From positions 1 to 56,747 of the forward strand of contig CAZEBR010000006.1 in NCBI GenBank assembly GCA_964510375.1: a stretch of 56,747 nt of DNA. The letters run 5' to 3'. Made by a program: the position numbers and the translations under genes. This DNA comes from CAYLJV01 sp964510375. GTDB lineage: Archaea > Hadarchaeota > Hadarchaeia > Hadarchaeales > JAGGTB01. The notes beneath the pieces were generated by a model that saw nothing but the letters and a program-made list of their open reading frames with translations, was not told the origin of the DNA and searched no databases. Shown here one piece after another: positions 17,463 to 24,916 of this stretch. Each line of letters begins with the position of its first letter. The stretch's first letter is position 1.

Positions 17463-18434
17463 CTACTGACTCGGCGGCAGAGCGCCCTCGATCATGGTTT
17501 GTTCGATCATATCCCACTTGTTATCCAATACGGCGTTCACGATCTCTCCGTTCTCGAGAGTTACATGGGCCTCGTGCGGAGTAATCACCTGCGTAACCGG
17601 CTCCCCAGTTCGATCGCCGTAACCGCCATGACTCGACGTGAACTCGAAAACAAAGGTATAGCAGCTTGGGCAATTGGCGATTTCCGGGTAAAGCGTTTCC
17701 TTGTGTTCGAGATCATAACCATCAAATTCGTAAGTAGCTGAGTTTTTCACGAAGTTTTCAGCTATTTCCTTACTCTTTTCCTCGCTGACAAAGTCGCTCG
17801 AATCCAACTTTTCGAACTCTACCTCAACGTTATCTACGTAATAGGTACGATCGGTTTCCCAAGTGCCCCACACTCCGATGTAAACGTAAAGTTCATTATC
17901 CTGGCTCGACTTGGCTACAAACTCGTAACTTTTCTTTAACCACTTGAATCCGACATTGTTATCCGCTCCGTTCCCTGCATCTCCCTGAAACATCAGATCT
18001 TTTGCATCACTCGGAGAATTCGGGGATACCCCCGTGATTATTCTCCACAAATTGAAATCTCCGTAAATTGCACTCGCGAAATCGTAGGACACGTTCACTC
18101 TGTAGTATGAGTTCGGGTCCGCGTCGAACGCCTTTTCAATCCAGATCTTTCCAGCATCGTTCACGTTTGAAAGATAGAACTTCAAAGAATTCTCACCGTC
18201 CGTTGCCAGTTCCTGAGACCTCTCAATAGACCAATCAACGGGAGGATTATCGAGATCGGTTCCGTTTTTTCTCCAATTCTCCATGCCGCTTTCGAACGAG
18301 AACTGGTTATCATCCAGAGAACCGTTTTCACCGCCCGCATCGGCGTTATCATTCATTGACAGAACGGAATAGCTTATTCCTCCGATTGAAAAGACCAGAG
18401 CTGCGACGATTACTACGGCAGTTATCCTCTTCAT
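17463..18434 (-). CDS. Exported/membrane-anchored protein with carbohydrate-binding-like domain
   Basis: A protein of 323 residues with an N-terminal signal or anchor (MKRITAVVIVAALVFSIGGI). The linker GGENGSLDDN is followed by a jelly-roll-like region at about 40-205 (GMENWRKNGTDLDNPPVDW, Tyr/Trp-rich strands and a terminal YYVDNVEVEFE) resembling carbohydrate-binding modules. The last 115 residues start SEEKSKEIAENFVKNSATYEFDG, contain a CPSC pair and resemble a PepSY-like alpha/beta unit. The ATG at 18432-18434 has GAGGTGA 5 bases upstream. It is divergent, across 99 bases, from a membrane-bound winged-helix regulator. Domain names are inferred from pattern only. Confidence 0.75.
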   Translation of the reverse strand: MKRITAVVIVAALVFSIGGISYSVLSMNDNADAGGENGSLDDNQFSFESGMENWRKNGTDLDNPPVDWSIERSQELATDGENSLKFYLSNVNDAGKIWIEKAFDADPNSYYRVNVSYDFASAIYGDFNLWRIITGVSPNSPSDAKDLMFQGDAGNGADNNVGFKWLKKSYEFVAKSSQDNELYVYIGVWGTWETDRTYYVDNVEVEFEKLDSSDFVSEEKSKEIAENFVKNSATYEFDGYDLEHKETLYPEIANCPSCYTFVFEFTSSHGGYGDRTGEPVTQVITPHEAHVTLENGEIVNAVLDNKWDMIEQTMIEGALPPSQ

Positions 18435-18533
18435 GTTTATCACCTCAACTTTACCTACTCCATAAATAAAAATAAACTTTGTAACGCAGACGCAACAAAA
18501 TTTATACCCTTAAAACGGAGAATTCAACATAAC

Positions 18534-19079
18534 ATGAAACTAAGAGGGAAACACTTCGGATTGATATTGGCGTTAATTGTTTTTGTTTCAGTCACGGGAC
18601 TTTCTTATCTGGTGATAGATTATACTTACGGAGGCGGTTACGTCGGCTCCGAAGACTCAGACCCCCAGATCCAGACTAACGAAGACCCGGGAAGCTCTCC
18701 AGAATTCGGAATTGACGTTTTACGGACAAATCCCGGTAAAGCTTATCTCTCCATGACCATCGGAGCCGGAATGGGCATAGTCTCGCTGATAGGCTGGGTC
18801 GCAAGTAGGCAGATCGAAAAAGATGCCACAACGATACTTCTGGAAAAGGGACTCGAGGACATGACCGTCAGGGACGTTGATATAGTAAGGCACATGATGA
18901 AAATGGAAGAATTTACGGTCCCCGAGCTAGTGAGAAAGACGGACGTCTCCAGAACATCCGTCTGGAGACTGGTCAAGAGGATGAGCGAATACGATCTTGT
19001 GGAAGAGACGGACGAAGAAAAACTTCCCAAGAGTGGTCGCGGGAAACCGAGCAAAGTTTACCGTTACGTAGGTCCTTAA
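18534..19079 (+). CDS. Membrane-anchored winged-helix transcription regulator
   Basis: A 181-residue protein with two transmembrane segments (about 8-28 and 70-92) around an acidic extracellular loop of about 40 residues (GGGYVGSEDSDPQIQTNEDP). A cytoplasmic winged helix fills residues 105-181: VRDVDIVRHMMKMEEFTVPE, VRKTDVSRTSVWRLVKRMSE and a wing KSGRGKPSKVYRYVG. This topology puts DNA binding inside and a sensing loop outside. A TATA-like TTTATA at about 18500-18505 lies around 30 bases before the ATG, consistent with a leaderless mRNA. The divergent neighbour is an exported protein that could supply or share the signal. Confidence 0.82.
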   Translation: MKLRGKHFGLILALIVFVSVTGLSYLVIDYTYGGGYVGSEDSDPQIQTNEDPGSSPEFGIDVLRTNPGKAYLSMTIGAGMGIVSLIGWVASRQIEKDATTILLEKGLEDMTVRDVDIVRHMMKMEEFTVPELVRKTDVSRTSVWRLVKRMSEYDLVEETDEEKLPKSGRGKPSKVYRYVGP

Positions 19080-19199
19080 TTTCGCGGCCAAACTCCCTTC
19101 TTTTCCGCGTTCATAGGGTAAAATCCTCAACTTTCTCCAATCGGATGAAAAACTTAAAAATTTACTACTCAAAAAGTGGTAGGAAGTAGAGGAGGTAGA

Positions 19200-20636
19200 A
19201 TGTCGAAGGACGAAGGCATCACGACGTCAAAAGAAGAAAACATCAGCGAATGGTATCAGGAAATTATTCTGAAATCGGACTTCGCAGACTATTCCGCAGT
19301 CAGCGGATGCATAGTATATAGACCCATGGCCTATTCGGTCTGGGAAAAAATCAAAAAAGAAGTGGACGATAGATTCAAGGACATCGGGATTGAGAATGCC
19401 TATTTCCCAATGCTCATACCCGAAAGTCTTCTCGAAAAGGAAACCACTCACTTCGAAGGATTCACCCCCGAAGTTGCATGGGTAACGGCCGCGGGTGAGT
19501 CGGAGTTAAACGAGAGACTCGCTATCAGGCCGACCTCCGAAACTGTGATGTACGAGTCCTACAAGAAGTGGATCAAATCATATCGCGACCTTCCGCTCAA
19601 GCTAAACCAGTGGAACAACGTCATCCGATGGGAATTCAAGCATCCTACTCCCTTCCTAAGAACCAGGGAATTTCTTTGGAACGAAGGCCATAACGTCTAC
19701 GAAACCGAAGAGGAAGCTCTGGAGGACAAGGAAAAAATCCTCGATATATACAAGGAAGTTTCTGAGGATTACATGGCCCTGCCCGGCGTCGTCGGGCGGA
19801 AAACGGACAAGGAAAAGTTCGCAGGAGCTGTAAACACCTGGTCTATAGAGTACCTGTTACCCGACGGTAAGGCTATACAGGGACCTGACTTCCACTACGA
19901 CGGACAGAACTTCGCGAAGGCTTTCGATATCACGTACAGCGGGAGGAGCAAGGAAGAGAAGTATCCCCATCAAGCCACCTACGCAATTACGACACGACAA
20001 CTTGGAATCATGATCATGGTTCATTCCGACGATAAAGGATTGGTTATCCCGCCAAAACTCGCTCCCACGAAAGCTGTCGTAGTTCCGATACCCGCCGACG
20101 AGGAGTATGAGGAAGAAATCAAGGAAACCGCGTACGAAGTATCCGAGGAGATAGGGGATACGAAGGTGGACGACAGGGAAAACAAGACTCCCGGGTGGAA
20201 GTTCAACGAGTGGGAGCTCAAAGGCGTCCCGTTGAGAATAGAGATCGGCCCAAACGAAGTCAAGGAGAACGAACTGACGCTGGTCCGAAGGGACAACCAA
20301 GAAAGGGCCACGATAAACCGGGATGAAGTGAAAGAGAAAGTCGAAGAGATGTTGGACGATATCCACGAGAGCCTGTTGGAAAACGCAAGAAGCTTTTTGG
20401 AAGAAAACACGAGGGAGACCGAAAGTTACGAAGAGTTCAAGAGCATAGTAAACGAAAAGGGCGGCTTCATCAAGGCGCCATGGTGCGGGAAAACATCCTG
20501 CGAGGAAGCCATAAAGGACGAAACAACGGCAAAAATCACAAATATGCCGGAAGATTACGACAAGCCAAAAAATAAGGAATGCGTCAGGTGCGGAGAAGAT
20601 GCGGAACACTGGGTAAACTTCGCCAAATCTTACTAA
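19200..20636 (+). CDS. proS: Prolyl-tRNA synthetase, archaeal/eukaryotic type
   Basis: A class II synthetase of 478 residues. Motif 1 is GCIVYRPMAYSVWEKI, motif 2 lies in IRWEFKHPTPFLRTREFLW, and motif 3 is ATYAITTRQLGIMIMVHSDD. The anticodon-binding domain follows and the C-terminal zinc-binding domain carries CGKTSC and CVRCGED before the terminal KSY typical of the archaeal type. The ATG at 19200 follows GGAGGT by 4 bases; an upstream in-frame start places that site inside the coding region. An AT-rich stretch at about 19145-19170 is the likely promoter. Confidence 0.97.
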   Translation: MSKDEGITTSKEENISEWYQEIILKSDFADYSAVSGCIVYRPMAYSVWEKIKKEVDDRFKDIGIENAYFPMLIPESLLEKETTHFEGFTPEVAWVTAAGESELNERLAIRPTSETVMYESYKKWIKSYRDLPLKLNQWNNVIRWEFKHPTPFLRTREFLWNEGHNVYETEEEALEDKEKILDIYKEVSEDYMALPGVVGRKTDKEKFAGAVNTWSIEYLLPDGKAIQGPDFHYDGQNFAKAFDITYSGRSKEEKYPHQATYAITTRQLGIMIMVHSDDKGLVIPPKLAPTKAVVVPIPADEEYEEEIKETAYEVSEEIGDTKVDDRENKTPGWKFNEWELKGVPLRIEIGPNEVKENELTLVRRDNQERATINRDEVKEKVEEMLDDIHESLLENARSFLEENTRETESYEEFKSIVNEKGGFIKAPWCGKTSCEEAIKDETTAKITNMPEDYDKPKNKECVRCGEDAEHWVNFAKSY

Positions 20637-20654
20637 AAAATAATATTTACTTAT

Positions 20655-21542
20655 TCAGTATCTTTCTTTTACTGCTTCGAGAACCTCGTCCTCGGAAGGA
20701 AATCCGGTAGGTCCCTTGTATTCGATTTTCAAGCCCGCAGCAGCATTTCCGAAACGAGCCGATTTTATCGGACTACCCGTGTCCATGTATCTCGACAGGA
20801 ATGCAGCACCGAAAACGTCTCCTGCTCCGGTTAGATCCTGGACATCGACATTCAGACTTTCTATGTGTGTTAAGTCGCCGTCCACGAGCATCTTACAGCC
20901 CTTCTCCCCTAGAGTTATGATACAGATCTCGGGCCCCATATCCGACAGTTCTTTCAGAACCTCGTCTTCTGGGCGATCGAAAACCTCGTACTCGTCCTTA
21001 CCGAGCTTGACTATATCGACCATCCCCAGATACTTTTCAAGATCGTCGGGAACTTTCATTTCTACCTCACCCGACTCGTGCAACTCCCTGAACAGACCCT
21101 GCGGGTCCAACATCGCGAGATCGCTTTCCTCGGTAATCTTGGCCAAAGTCTCAGAAGGTACCTCGTCCATCACGGGGGAGACGTAGAAACTATCCGCGTT
21201 CATGTAAGCCTGCGGTAAATCCCCCGGTTCAATTTTATCGGCAGACTCTCTGCAGACCTGCTTTCGCGACCCGTCATCCTCGTAAGTATTCTCAAACTTC
21301 GTGGTCTTGCCCGAAGTCGTCAGGATGCCCTCGGTGTTTAATCCAAATTTGCTGAAAAGTGGAGGAAATTGTTCGGGGAAATCACTGCCGATCTTTGATA
21401 CGATGCCCGCTTCTTTTCCAAGGGAAGTAATGGCAAACCCCGTATAAGTAGGTGCGCCGCCAAGAATATTTTCGATTACCCCGTGAGGCAGGACATTAAT
21501 ATCCACGGTTGCGTGCCCCACTATCACGGAATCGAGCTTCAT
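20655..21542 (-). CDS. PfkB-family kinase, possibly myo-inositol kinase
   Basis: A 295-residue ribokinase-type sugar kinase. The N-terminus has VGHATVDINVLPHG and NILGGAPTYTGFAI, and the PfkB signature with the catalytic Asp is DLTGAGDVFGAAFLSRY. Substrate is not fixed by these motifs. It starts one base after the stop of the inositol-phosphate synthase gene, so the two are one operon. Archaeal PfkB proteins of this size include myo-inositol 3-kinases, which makes that the leading guess; adenosine, fructose or ribose kinase remain possible. Confidence 0.85.
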   Translation of the reverse strand: MKLDSVIVGHATVDINVLPHGVIENILGGAPTYTGFAITSLGKEAGIVSKIGSDFPEQFPPLFSKFGLNTEGILTTSGKTTKFENTYEDDGSRKQVCRESADKIEPGDLPQAYMNADSFYVSPVMDEVPSETLAKITEESDLAMLDPQGLFRELHESGEVEMKVPDDLEKYLGMVDIVKLGKDEYEVFDRPEDEVLKELSDMGPEICIITLGEKGCKMLVDGDLTHIESLNVDVQDLTGAGDVFGAAFLSRYMDTGSPIKSARFGNAAAGLKIEYKGPTGFPSEDEVLEAVKERY

Positions 21543-21543
21543 T

Positions 21544-22617
21544 TTACCTCTCCCTCTTACCGGCTATAAATTCCTCCACGGCTTCTTTCGCTTCGGAGTC
21601 GGGCATTTGAACTGGAGGGTGTTTAAATGAATAAGCGGAAATGCTCTTGAGGGGGCCACCCGTGCCCCTATCCTTTGCGAGCTTGACCGCCCGGATCGCA
21701 TCTATCACCACGCCGGCGCTGTTCGGCGAGTCCTCGACCGAAAGCTTTAGGTCTATAGTCAAGGGTACATCGCCAAATTTTTTGCCCTTTATGTAAATGT
21801 AACACACCTTATTGTCATTAAGGAACGGTATGTAATCGCTCGGGCCGATTCTAAGGGGTACCTCGTAAGGAACCTGAGAGGAAACTGCCTCCGTCTTGCT
21901 GGTCCTTTTCGAAGTGAGTCTCTCCTCCTCCAGCATGTTCAAAAAGTCAGTATTGCCCCCCACATTCAGCTGAAAGCTCTCCTCCACCTTCACGCCTCGA
22001 TCCTTGAGGAGGTTCGTAAGGGTCCTGTGGACTATGGTCGCTCCCACCTGGGACTTGATATCATCGCCAGCACAGGGAACTCCCGCATCCTCAAACTTCT
22101 TGGCCCAATCGTCGTCAGAAACTATAAACTCCGGAATGCTATTGACGAAGCCGACACCCGCTTCCAAAGCCTGCCTAGCATAGAACCTGGAGGCTTCGAA
22201 ACTACCTACCGGCATGTAGCTTACCAGCACATCCACATCCCTTTCTTCTAGGACCTGAGCCACATCTACCGGTTCCTGAGTCTCATCCACCGGAAGCTTG
22301 CCTTTCAAGTATTTTCCGAGGCCGTCCTTGGTAGGTGCCTTCATGACCTCGACGCCGAGTTCCGGAACATTGGAGAACTTTATCGTGCAGTTCGGCTTCG
22401 TGAAAATCGCTTTAGAAAGATCCTTTCCCACCTTATTCGCATCTACGTCGAATGCGGCCACGAAATTGATATCTTTGACACGGTAACCACCAAAATTAGC
22501 ATGCATAAGCCCGGGCACATCTTGCCCCTCCTCTGCATCTTTATAGTACTCAACTCCCTGTACAAGAGAGGACGCGCAGTTACCCACACCGGCAATCGCG
22601 ACGTTTAGTTCACCCAT
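21544..22617 (-). CDS. ino1: myo-inositol-phosphate synthase
   Basis: An NAD-dependent isomerase of 357 residues that makes inositol phosphate from glucose 6-phosphate. It matches the actinobacterial/archaeal short form: AIAGVGNCASSLVQGVEYY for NAD binding, VPGLMHANFGGY, AAFDVDANKVGKDL, APTKDGLGKYL, CAGDDIKSQVGATIVHR with the catalytic Lys, NVGGNTDFLNML, and SVEDSPNSAGVVIDAIR near the end. The product feeds archaetidylinositol-phosphate synthase, encoded at 23010-23609. It is transcribed away from a PadR gene, and an inverted repeat lies in the shared promoter. Confidence 0.95.
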   Translation of the reverse strand: MGELNVAIAGVGNCASSLVQGVEYYKDAEEGQDVPGLMHANFGGYRVKDINFVAAFDVDANKVGKDLSKAIFTKPNCTIKFSNVPELGVEVMKAPTKDGLGKYLKGKLPVDETQEPVDVAQVLEERDVDVLVSYMPVGSFEASRFYARQALEAGVGFVNSIPEFIVSDDDWAKKFEDAGVPCAGDDIKSQVGATIVHRTLTNLLKDRGVKVEESFQLNVGGNTDFLNMLEEERLTSKRTSKTEAVSSQVPYEVPLRIGPSDYIPFLNDNKVCYIYIKGKKFGDVPLTIDLKLSVEDSPNSAGVVIDAIRAVKLAKDRGTGGPLKSISAYSFKHPPVQMPDSEAKEAVEEFIAGKRER

Positions 22618-22642
22618 TTATTGACACCAAGATGTTTCACAG

Positions 22643-22658
22643 CTTGAAATACTTCAAG
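22643..22658. promoter_or_regulatory. Inverted-repeat operator candidate between ino1 and padR
   Basis: CTTGAA at 22643-22648 and TTCAAG at 22653-22658 form a perfect 6-bp dyad around ATAC. A TATA-like CTTTATAAG at about 22668-22677 reads as a TATA box in both directions. For the minus-strand ino1 gene the dyad falls between that box and the expected start of transcription, so a bound repressor would block it; for padR it lies upstream. PadR regulators usually bind such dyads next to their own gene. Confidence 0.55.
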
Positions 22659-22706
22659 TCTGAAAACCTTTATAAGATTTCCGGGTCAGGCGAAAACGGG
22701 GAAAAC

Positions 22707-23036
22707 ATGCCAATCGAGAGACTCAAGAAAAAAACGAGGGAGGAACTACTCTGGCCTTATCTTTTGAGGCTCCTGACGGAAGAGCCCGCCTACGCGTACG
22801 AGCTTAGAAAAAAGGTGGACGAGAGATTTGGATGGGAACCCCCGCTCACGACTTCTTACACCGTTCTCTACAGGCTGGAGAGAAAGGACTACATAGACGG
22901 CGAATGGAGGAAAGAAGGCAGTCGTCCTAAAAAATATTACAAGATCACTTCAAAGGGGGAAAAAATTTTGGAAGAAGCGGAAGAATACCTCGAAAATCTC
23001 CAGAAAGAACTATTCGGAGACACCACCGGAAGCTAA
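22707..23036 (+). CDS. PadR-family transcription regulator
   Basis: A regulator of 109 residues starting at the ATG 22707, with a GGGG ribosome site just upstream. The PadR winged helix is clear: LWPYLLRLLTEEPAYAYELR, then PPLTTSYTVLYRLERKDYID and the wing RPKKYYKITSKGEKILEE, followed by a C-terminal dimerisation helix EYLENLQKELF. It diverges from the inositol-phosphate synthase operon and its last 27 bases overlap the 3' end of the archaetidylinositol-phosphate synthase gene. Control of inositol-lipid genes is the likely role, by inference from position. Confidence 0.9.
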   Translation: MPIERLKKKTREELLWPYLLRLLTEEPAYAYELRKKVDERFGWEPPLTTSYTVLYRLERKDYIDGEWRKEGSRPKKYYKITSKGEKILEEAEEYLENLQKELFGDTTGS

Positions 23037-23609
23037 TCTTTGATGAGAGACATACAACCTCTGAACCACAGTGATAGCCGTCAGTGCAGTTATTACGAGT
23101 AGTGCGTACGAGATGAAACCGGAAAGTGCCCCTAGAGTCAAAATTATTAAGCGTTCAGCCCTCTCGGCAATTCCCACATCCAGCTCACCGGTCCCCGCAG
23201 ATTCCGCCCGGGCTCGCACGTAACTCACCGCTAAACTTCCTATCAGCGCGAAGACCGGCAGTAGATAGGTGGGCTCCCCAAATATGCTCTCGACCCCCCC
23301 GATTAGCACTCCTACATACAAGGCCGCATCGGCAACTCTATCAAAGACGGAATCCAACACACCGCCGAACTCGGTAACCTCTCCCATAGCCCTGGCCACT
23401 GCACCGTCTATCATGTCGAAGTATCCCCCGACCAGCACCACGATTCCCGCACAAAAGGGCCTATCCCAAGCAAAAAGAATACCGGCAAACAACCCGGTCA
23501 AAAGTGCGATCACAGTTATATAGTTGGGTTTCAAGCCCGCCTTGACAAAAGGACGAGCTGATTTTTCCACCCAAGGTTTCAGCTTCTCCCTTACCTCGCT
23601 AAGCATCAA
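23010..23609 (-). CDS. CDP-alcohol phosphatidyltransferase, probable archaetidylinositol-phosphate synthase
   Basis: An integral membrane enzyme of 199 residues with about six helices. The family signature is complete: DMIDGAVARAMGEVTEFGG followed by VLDSVFDR, giving Asp65, Asp68, Gly69, Ala72, Arg73, Gly82, Asp86 and Asp90. These residues hold the metal and the CDP group. N-terminal FVKAGLKPNYITVIAL is typical of archaetidylinositol-phosphate synthases, which join inositol 1-phosphate to CDP-archaeol. Proximity of ino1 supports this over glycerol or serine substrates. HisRS is 20 bases upstream on the same strand. Confidence 0.88.
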   Translation of the reverse strand: MMLSEVREKLKPWVEKSARPFVKAGLKPNYITVIALLTGLFAGILFAWDRPFCAGIVVLVGGYFDMIDGAVARAMGEVTEFGGVLDSVFDRVADAALYVGVLIGGVESIFGEPTYLLPVFALIGSLAVSYVRARAESAGTGELDVGIAERAERLIILTLGALSGFISYALLVITALTAITVVQRLYVSHQRLASGGVSE

Positions 23610-23629
23610 AAGTTCCCTCGGGAGTCTAT

Positions 23630-24892
23630 CTAAGACCTCAGCCTTTCCGAAATAGCTTCTTTGAAAATTCTCTCCTGTTCACCCGTGTCCATATCCTTAA
23701 TCGTGACTCTACCCTCGGACATATCGTCAGGGCCGACGATAATGGCGTACCTCGAGTCCCTCGAATCCGCGTAACCCAAGGACTTGCTCAAACTCCTGCC
23801 CATCAGGTCCATATCAACCTTGAAACCTTCCCTACGTAGGTTCCTGGCCATTTTTAAACTATCTTCCAGCATCGAATCCTCGGTAGGTAAAAGGATTGCG
23901 TCCAGACCATTTTCATCAAGATTCCCATTTTTCTTGTCCAGAGATATGGCCATCCTGTCGACGCCGAAACCAACCCCGACAGAGGGCGTAGGTTCACCGC
24001 CGAGAGATTCTATAAGATCATCATACCGGCCTCCACCGCCCAGCTGAACGTCGCCGATGTACACCTCGAAAACCGTACCGGTATAGTATTCCAGCCCCCT
24101 TGCTATACCCCAATCTATCTCGTAATCCTTGACCTCCATCTGGTGAAGCCTCGTGAGTACGTTGCGGAAATTATCTATCACTCCCCCCGCCCCAGGAATA
24201 TCACCGACCAGGTCCTCCGCCCTCTCCACCGACGACTCATCGCCTTCAAGGGCGATTAATTCCATGATTTTTTCAATAGCGTCATCGGAAACCTCGGCCT
24301 CCTCCATCTCCTTCCGTATTCTCTCCTCCTCATTGCTATCTATAGCCCTCAAAATGGGATCTTGATCCCCTCTGGAAACTCCTCCGTAATCCAATACCTT
24401 CCTCAACAGTCCGATGTGGCCCAGTTTAAGGGTGTAGTCGTCCAGTCCGATGTTCATGAAAACGTCGTGGGTGAGCGAAATCACTTCCGCATCAGCCTCG
24501 GGGCGGTCAGTCCCTATCAACTCGACGCCGGCCTGCAGGAATTGGCGCCACCTTTCGGCCTGCGGACGCTCGTATCTGAAACAGGGGCCAAAGTAAAAAA
24601 TCTTGAGTGGTTTAGATCTACTCTTCAGATCGTTATTATATAAGCGAATGGAGGGAGCGGTCAGTTCCGGTCTTAAGGCAAGCTTTCTCTGAGACTTGTC
24701 TTCGAAATGGTAAATTTGGTCCATTATCTCGGAGCCGCTTTTTTGGGTGAACAGATCCAGCTTTTCAAAAATCGGCGTTTCGATTTCTTCGTAACCGTAC
24801 CTTTTGAAAACTTCCTCGCAACCGTTCTGAACTTTTCTTATGCGGTGGAGATCCTCTCCGTACAGATCCCGTGTACCCCTCGGTCTTTTCAT
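23630..24892 (-). CDS. hisS: Histidyl-tRNA synthetase
   Basis: A class II synthetase of 420 residues. It opens with RGTRDLYGEDLHRIRKV, has motif 1 near YGYEEIETPIFEKLDLF, motif 2 FYFGPCFRYERPQAERWRQF, the histidine-specific loops RGLEYYTGTVFEVY and GGGGRYDDLIESLGG, and motif 3 SVGVGFGVDRMAISL. The C-terminal anticodon domain begins near LDAILLPTEDS. Length is normal for archaea. It lies between aglB (24 bases upstream) and archaetidylinositol-phosphate synthase, in a four-gene minus-strand run. Confidence 0.96.
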   Translation of the reverse strand: MKRPRGTRDLYGEDLHRIRKVQNGCEEVFKRYGYEEIETPIFEKLDLFTQKSGSEIMDQIYHFEDKSQRKLALRPELTAPSIRLYNNDLKSRSKPLKIFYFGPCFRYERPQAERWRQFLQAGVELIGTDRPEADAEVISLTHDVFMNIGLDDYTLKLGHIGLLRKVLDYGGVSRGDQDPILRAIDSNEEERIRKEMEEAEVSDDAIEKIMELIALEGDESSVERAEDLVGDIPGAGGVIDNFRNVLTRLHQMEVKDYEIDWGIARGLEYYTGTVFEVYIGDVQLGGGGRYDDLIESLGGEPTPSVGVGFGVDRMAISLDKKNGNLDENGLDAILLPTEDSMLEDSLKMARNLRREGFKVDMDLMGRSLSKSLGYADSRDSRYAIIVGPDDMSEGRVTIKDMDTGEQERIFKEAISERLRS

Positions 24893-24916
24893 TCTACCAT
24901 CTCATATTCTCTTTAT

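Noticed and set aside
19857..20609. 250-residue minus-strand frame inside proS
   Set aside because: Phe/Leu-rich antisense product; ProRS is complete on the plus strand.
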